In this document: in pieces, positions 63,977 to 64,000 of the stretch | How positions within the stretch are numbered: the stretch's first letter is position 1 | Layout: each line of letters begins with the position of its first letter | From: Spirosoma linguale DSM 74 | Lineage (GTDB): Bacteria > Bacteroidota > Bacteroidia > Cytophagales > Spirosomataceae | DNA: 64,000 bases | Reading direction: 5' to 3' | NCBI GenBank assembly: GCA_000024525.1 | Contig: CP001769.1 | Span: forward strand, 248,001 to 312,000 | Made by a program: the position numbers and the translations under genes | Notes under the pieces: generated by a model | What the model was told of the DNA's origin: nothing | The model's database searches: none | The model's input: the letters and a program-made list of their open reading frames with translations, nothing else

Positions 63977-64000
63977 ATGAAAACACTGGTATATACCTGC
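63977..64000 (+). CDS. Possible start of a gene cut by the right edge
   Basis: ATG followed by eight open codons (MKTLVYTC) to the window end. Too short to identify; offered only because the upstream palindrome ends 18 bp earlier and no other feature fills this position. Confidence 0.3.

Overview
The window looks like chromosome of a Bacteroidota member of the order Cytophagales, most like Spirosoma or a close relative. Supporting signs are SusC/SusD pairs, gliding/T9SS type-B C-terminal sorting domains (CHU_C), promoters of the TTTG-N19/20-TAnnTTTG type, starts without Shine-Dalgarno sequences, a LytTR response regulator beside a one-transmembrane histidine kinase, and many short intergenic palindromes. 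The assignment rests on gene content and remembered family features only; no database search was run. No rRNA, tRNA, CRISPR array, transposase or prophage gene was seen.

Layout. 1-6.3 kb: two paralogous secreted surface proteins with Ig-like repeats on the minus strand; the first is frameshifted and runs off the left edge. 6.9-9.2 kb: histidine kinase and LytTR regulator. A 15-bp motif occurs upstream of both surface genes and of the regulator gene. 9.4-12 kb: arginine deiminase-like enzyme and a CtlX-type citrulline hydrolase. 12.2-14.9 kb: a MarR repressor with a 17-bp operator-like sequence repeated in front of a small protein/NmrA/SDR cluster. 15-18.8 kb: beta-barrel protein, SDR and subtilisin-like protease. 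18.9-30 kb: two tandem SusC-SusD-lipoprotein operons. 30.7-36.7 kb: M20 amidohydrolase, SDR, LD-carboxypeptidase, Kir-type K+ channel and Na+/H+ antiporter. 36.9-40.6 kb: a GT2, deacetylase, GT87, methyltransferase operon, probably for a glycolipid or glycan. 41.1-45.4 kb: SAM-I riboswitch, metY, metX and two hydrolases. 45.4-53 kb: lipase-META fusion, GH1-like enzyme, exported MTA/SAH nucleosidase, purine permease, NagB and PhoD. 53-55.1 kb: lysA and YebC. 55.1-61.1 kb: two giant T9SS surface proteins that are nearly identical at the nucleotide level over most of their length. 61.2-64 kb: circularly permuted ATP-grasp protein, PepSY-like lipoprotein with a His-rich linker, and the first codons of a further gene.

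How the genes may work together. The kinase/regulator pair probably controls the neighbouring surface proteins. The two amidinotransferase-fold enzymes could run arginine to citrulline to ornithine. The met operon is controlled by SAM, while an exported nucleosidase and a purine permease further along could salvage adenine from MTA or SAH. The strongest non-coding signals are the MarR operator pair, the riboswitch, the shared 15-bp motif and a set of perfect intergenic palindromes, including a ~100-bp dispersed element in two copies. No wholly new defence or mobile system was recognised.
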